Assembly (NCBI GenBank): GCA_018239715.1
Contig: JAFEGW010000008.1
Coordinates: 1-64,000, forward strand
Source of the DNA: Verrucomicrobiota bacterium
Lineage (GTDB): Bacteria > Chlamydiota > Chlamydiia > Chlamydiales > Rhabdochlamydiaceae
DNA: 64,000 nucleotides
Reading direction: 5' to 3'
Under the pieces are notes generated by a model. The model had not been told where the DNA came from, searched no databases, and was given only the letters and a program-made list of their open reading frames with translations. Positions within the stretch are counted from its first letter, which is position 1; each line of letters opens with the position of its first letter. A program made the position numbers and the translations under genes. Of this stretch, positions 62,337 to 64,000 are shown piece by piece.

Positions 62337-63460
62337 TTAAAGCAACCCCTGATCCAACGGCTGGACTTGCCCATGGCATGGCAGCGATGGCTATCACCCC
62401 TAAACCTGCAGCTAAACCTCCTGCAGCGGCAGCGCCTGAAGTGAAATTCGGACTTCACTTCCTTAAAGTGGTAAAAGGAGTGCATGAAGATGATATTCAT
62501 TGTATTGCTCGACTTACCGATGGGACTTTTGTCACAGGCTCTAAAGACGGGGCTCTTAAAAAATGGAATTTAAATGGAGAACTCGTTCGGGTTATCGACG
62601 ATCCCGCGCTCATTGATTATACGAAATGGGTGACAGCCCTTGCGAGATTTAATGATACCCATTGGATCTGCGGCAAACGAGATGGGACTGCCATCCTCTG
62701 GAATAATGAAGGAACGGCGTTTACCCAGCTCAATACCCAACATGCCCCTTTTCCCAAAGGCGGAGCCCCTTTATGCAAGCAAAGAAATGTTCATCGAATC
62801 AACTGCCTTGCTTCCTTTGAACAGTGGACTAAAAAACCTTTATTCTTTGCAGGATGGGCAACCCAGTTTACCTTGCACGATGCCCATAGCCAAAAACGTT
62901 TACGATATACTTATACTAGCAATAACGATTGGGTTTATGCCATCCAGCCTCTGGCGCATGATTCACTTCTTGTCGTGACAGGTTGCCGGCTGGATCTTTG
63001 GAACCTAAGGCCAGGTACGTTTGACTGGGAATGGAAAGATGAACTTATAGTTGAAGACAAGTCTTTGAAGCAGCGGCCCTATATCTCTGCTATCACTCCC
63101 TTGCAAGAAAATGCTGGAAAATATGGAGTGGCTGTTTTTGATGGATCTGTCCGTATTTATGACCTAACCGTCAAAAAAGAAATTTTTAAAGGTCAAGAAC
63201 ATATCAACCGCGTTTGGACAGTCGAGAATATTGCTCCTCATTGCTTTGCAAGCTGCGGAGACGATGGTTTTGTGAAATTATGGGACCTCCGCCTCACCCC
63301 TAAATCAACAGTGAGCCTGAAGGGTAATATCTATGAAAAATCAAGGGTATCTGTCCTGCTTCGCATCAACGATAATCAACTCATGGGAGCTTCTTGCCCT
63401 GATAATGTAAAATACTCCCAAACAAAAGCCCAGTTCACCTATTGGGATATTCGACGTTAA
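62333..63460 (+). CDS. WD40-repeat protein related to the GNAT-WD40 propeller
   Basis: 375 residues. After an Ala/Pro-rich leader (about 1-45) comes one propeller of about seven blades: TFVTGSKDGALKKWNLNGE, TAILWNNEG, WVYAIQPL...VVTGCRLDLW, VRIYDLTVK, FVKLWDLRL and FTYWDIRR. Blade order and motifs (WVYxxxPL, VVTGCxLD) match the WD part of the protein at 58946, so they are paralogs, one with and one without the GNAT domain. The start overlaps the ASCH gene (ATGA). Confidence 0.82.
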   Translation: MIKATPDPTAGLAHGMAAMAITPKPAAKPPAAAAPEVKFGLHFLKVVKGVHEDDIHCIARLTDGTFVTGSKDGALKKWNLNGELVRVIDDPALIDYTKWVTALARFNDTHWICGKRDGTAILWNNEGTAFTQLNTQHAPFPKGGAPLCKQRNVHRINCLASFEQWTKKPLFFAGWATQFTLHDAHSQKRLRYTYTSNNDWVYAIQPLAHDSLLVVTGCRLDLWNLRPGTFDWEWKDELIVEDKSLKQRPYISAITPLQENAGKYGVAVFDGSVRIYDLTVKKEIFKGQEHINRVWTVENIAPHCFASCGDDGFVKLWDLRLTPKSTVSLKGNIYEKSRVSVLLRINDNQLMGASCPDNVKYSQTKAQFTYWDIRR

Positions 63461-63489
63461 CGGGTTGATCAAAGCCTAAGGAGATATTC

Positions 63490-64000
63490 ATGGTTTCACA
63501 AATCGGGCAAAAAGGACTCGGTTATCAAGATCTAGCCCCGATAACCCATTTACCTTTAGATATTACCTTATTATTTTTAAGTCTATTGCCAGGACCCCAA
63601 GTGGCACGAACAAAAAGAGTATGCAAGTATTTCTTTCACGCTGTAAGTAACCAGAATCTCTGGACGCGGTTATGCCAGCGAGATTTGCCAGCCAGTGCAA
63701 TACCTGCGAGTGTGCCACCTTCACTTCACTATAAAAGATGTTTTCCGACAGAAGAAAATTGGAGGAAAGGCCGCTATGTCTATCAAAGGTTAAGCAACTG
63801 TGAAAGACCCTTATCTTTAAGAAATGATCAATTATTTAGCGAAGGCCCTAATTTGTCTTTTCAAATATGGGACTTAAGAAACTCCTCTTGCCGTACCGTG
63901 GAAGGTTTTCCCATTCATGATGACATCGATACTTGCTTACATGACGAAGACATCTTGGTTGGGGGTGCCAATTCGGGCCCATGCGGGGGACGTGCTTTTA
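63490..64000 (+). CDS. F-box/WD40 protein (cut by window end)
   Basis: 170 residues visible from ATG 63490 (Shine-Dalgarno AAGGAGA). N-terminal F-box at about 18-68: ITHLPLDITLLFLSLLPGPQ followed by RTKRVCKYFFHAV and NLWTRLCQRDLP, the last being the common extension of F-box domains. After a spacer the first WD-type unit appears (FQIWDLRNSSCRTVEG, then DEDILVGGANSG). The arrangement matches eukaryotic FBXW substrate receptors of SCF ubiquitin ligases. Fifth gene of the operon, probably injected into the host to redirect ubiquitination (inference). No Sec signal. Confidence 0.8.
   Translation, partial: MVSQIGQKGLGYQDLAPITHLPLDITLLFLSLLPGPQVARTKRVCKYFFHAVSNQNLWTRLCQRDLPASAIPASVPPSLHYKRCFPTEENWRKGRYVYQRLSNCERPLSLRNDQLFSEGPNLSFQIWDLRNSSCRTVEGFPIHDDIDTCLHDEDILVGGANSGPCGGRAF

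Overview
The window reads as chromosome of an environmental, amoeba-type chlamydia (phylum Chlamydiota, outside the genus Chlamydia). The evidence is gene order: infA, tRNA-Thr, tuf, tRNA-Trp, secE, nusG, rplK, rplA, rplJ, rplL, rpoB, rpoC; fabH-fabD-fabG-acpP; a HIT/MYG1-like pair; and transaldolase near the rpo block. In addition there are many eukaryote-like domains: WD40, F-box, NACHT, J-domain, HEAT and ASCH. I cannot name the species.

Layout. 1-17.0 kb (all minus strand): a tandem array of at least six paralogous double WD40-propeller genes plus one NACHT-type STAND ATPase gene. Every WD40 paralog that can be read to its end has the same plan: helical N-terminal domain, pentapeptide-like strip, 14 WD blades (two seven-bladed propellers) and a conserved GLSEANRQLM-type tail. 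Two copies are frameshifted near the 3' end, one of them at an A8 tract. Together with the NACHT protein they look like an Apaf-1/NLR-type receptor split into a separate ATPase and a set of interchangeable propeller subunits. 17.0-17.7 kb is a decayed gap with a perfect 19-bp inverted repeat. 17.7-23.5 kb: an AlbA_2/HATPase regulator with a repeat-covered leaderless promoter, an MFS transporter under a TPP riboswitch (predicted thiamine importer), and the fatty-acid synthesis operon. 23.7-29.2 kb (plus strand): small envelope proteins and lipoproteins coupled to transaldolase, then a pair of paralogous unknown proteins. 29.2-34.3 kb (minus strand): an ABC exporter with a structured leader or small RNA, an F-box protein, a relic of the rpoC 3' end, and an inverse-autotransporter-like surface protein.

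34.5-47.4 kb is the conserved transcription/translation block, with an rplL-rpoB attenuator hairpin. 47.6-54.9 kb: SufE-like protein, a membrane J-domain protein, an M24 peptidase, a two-TM unknown, and a tightly overlapped MYG1-HIT-HEAT operon. 55-58.6 kb: an unknown protein coupled to a degenerate isopenicillin-N-synthase-like protein, a LuxR-type regulator and a divergent 2H-phosphoesterase-like protein. 58.9-64 kb (plus strand): an operon of GNAT-WD40, GNAT-like-ASCH with an NLS-like linker, stand-alone ASCH, stand-alone WD40 and F-box-WD40 (cut by the window edge). This operon looks built by duplication and reshuffling of a few modules and is probably host-directed.

Two themes recur. The first is eukaryote-like modules arranged in duplicated, recombining clusters. 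The second is a set of start codons placed 6-9 nt behind a good -10 box with no Shine-Dalgarno sequence, which suggests leaderless mRNAs (AlbA-type regulator, fabH, sufE-like, 23703 operon, MYG1-like). All functions are inferred from sequence reading alone; no searches were run.
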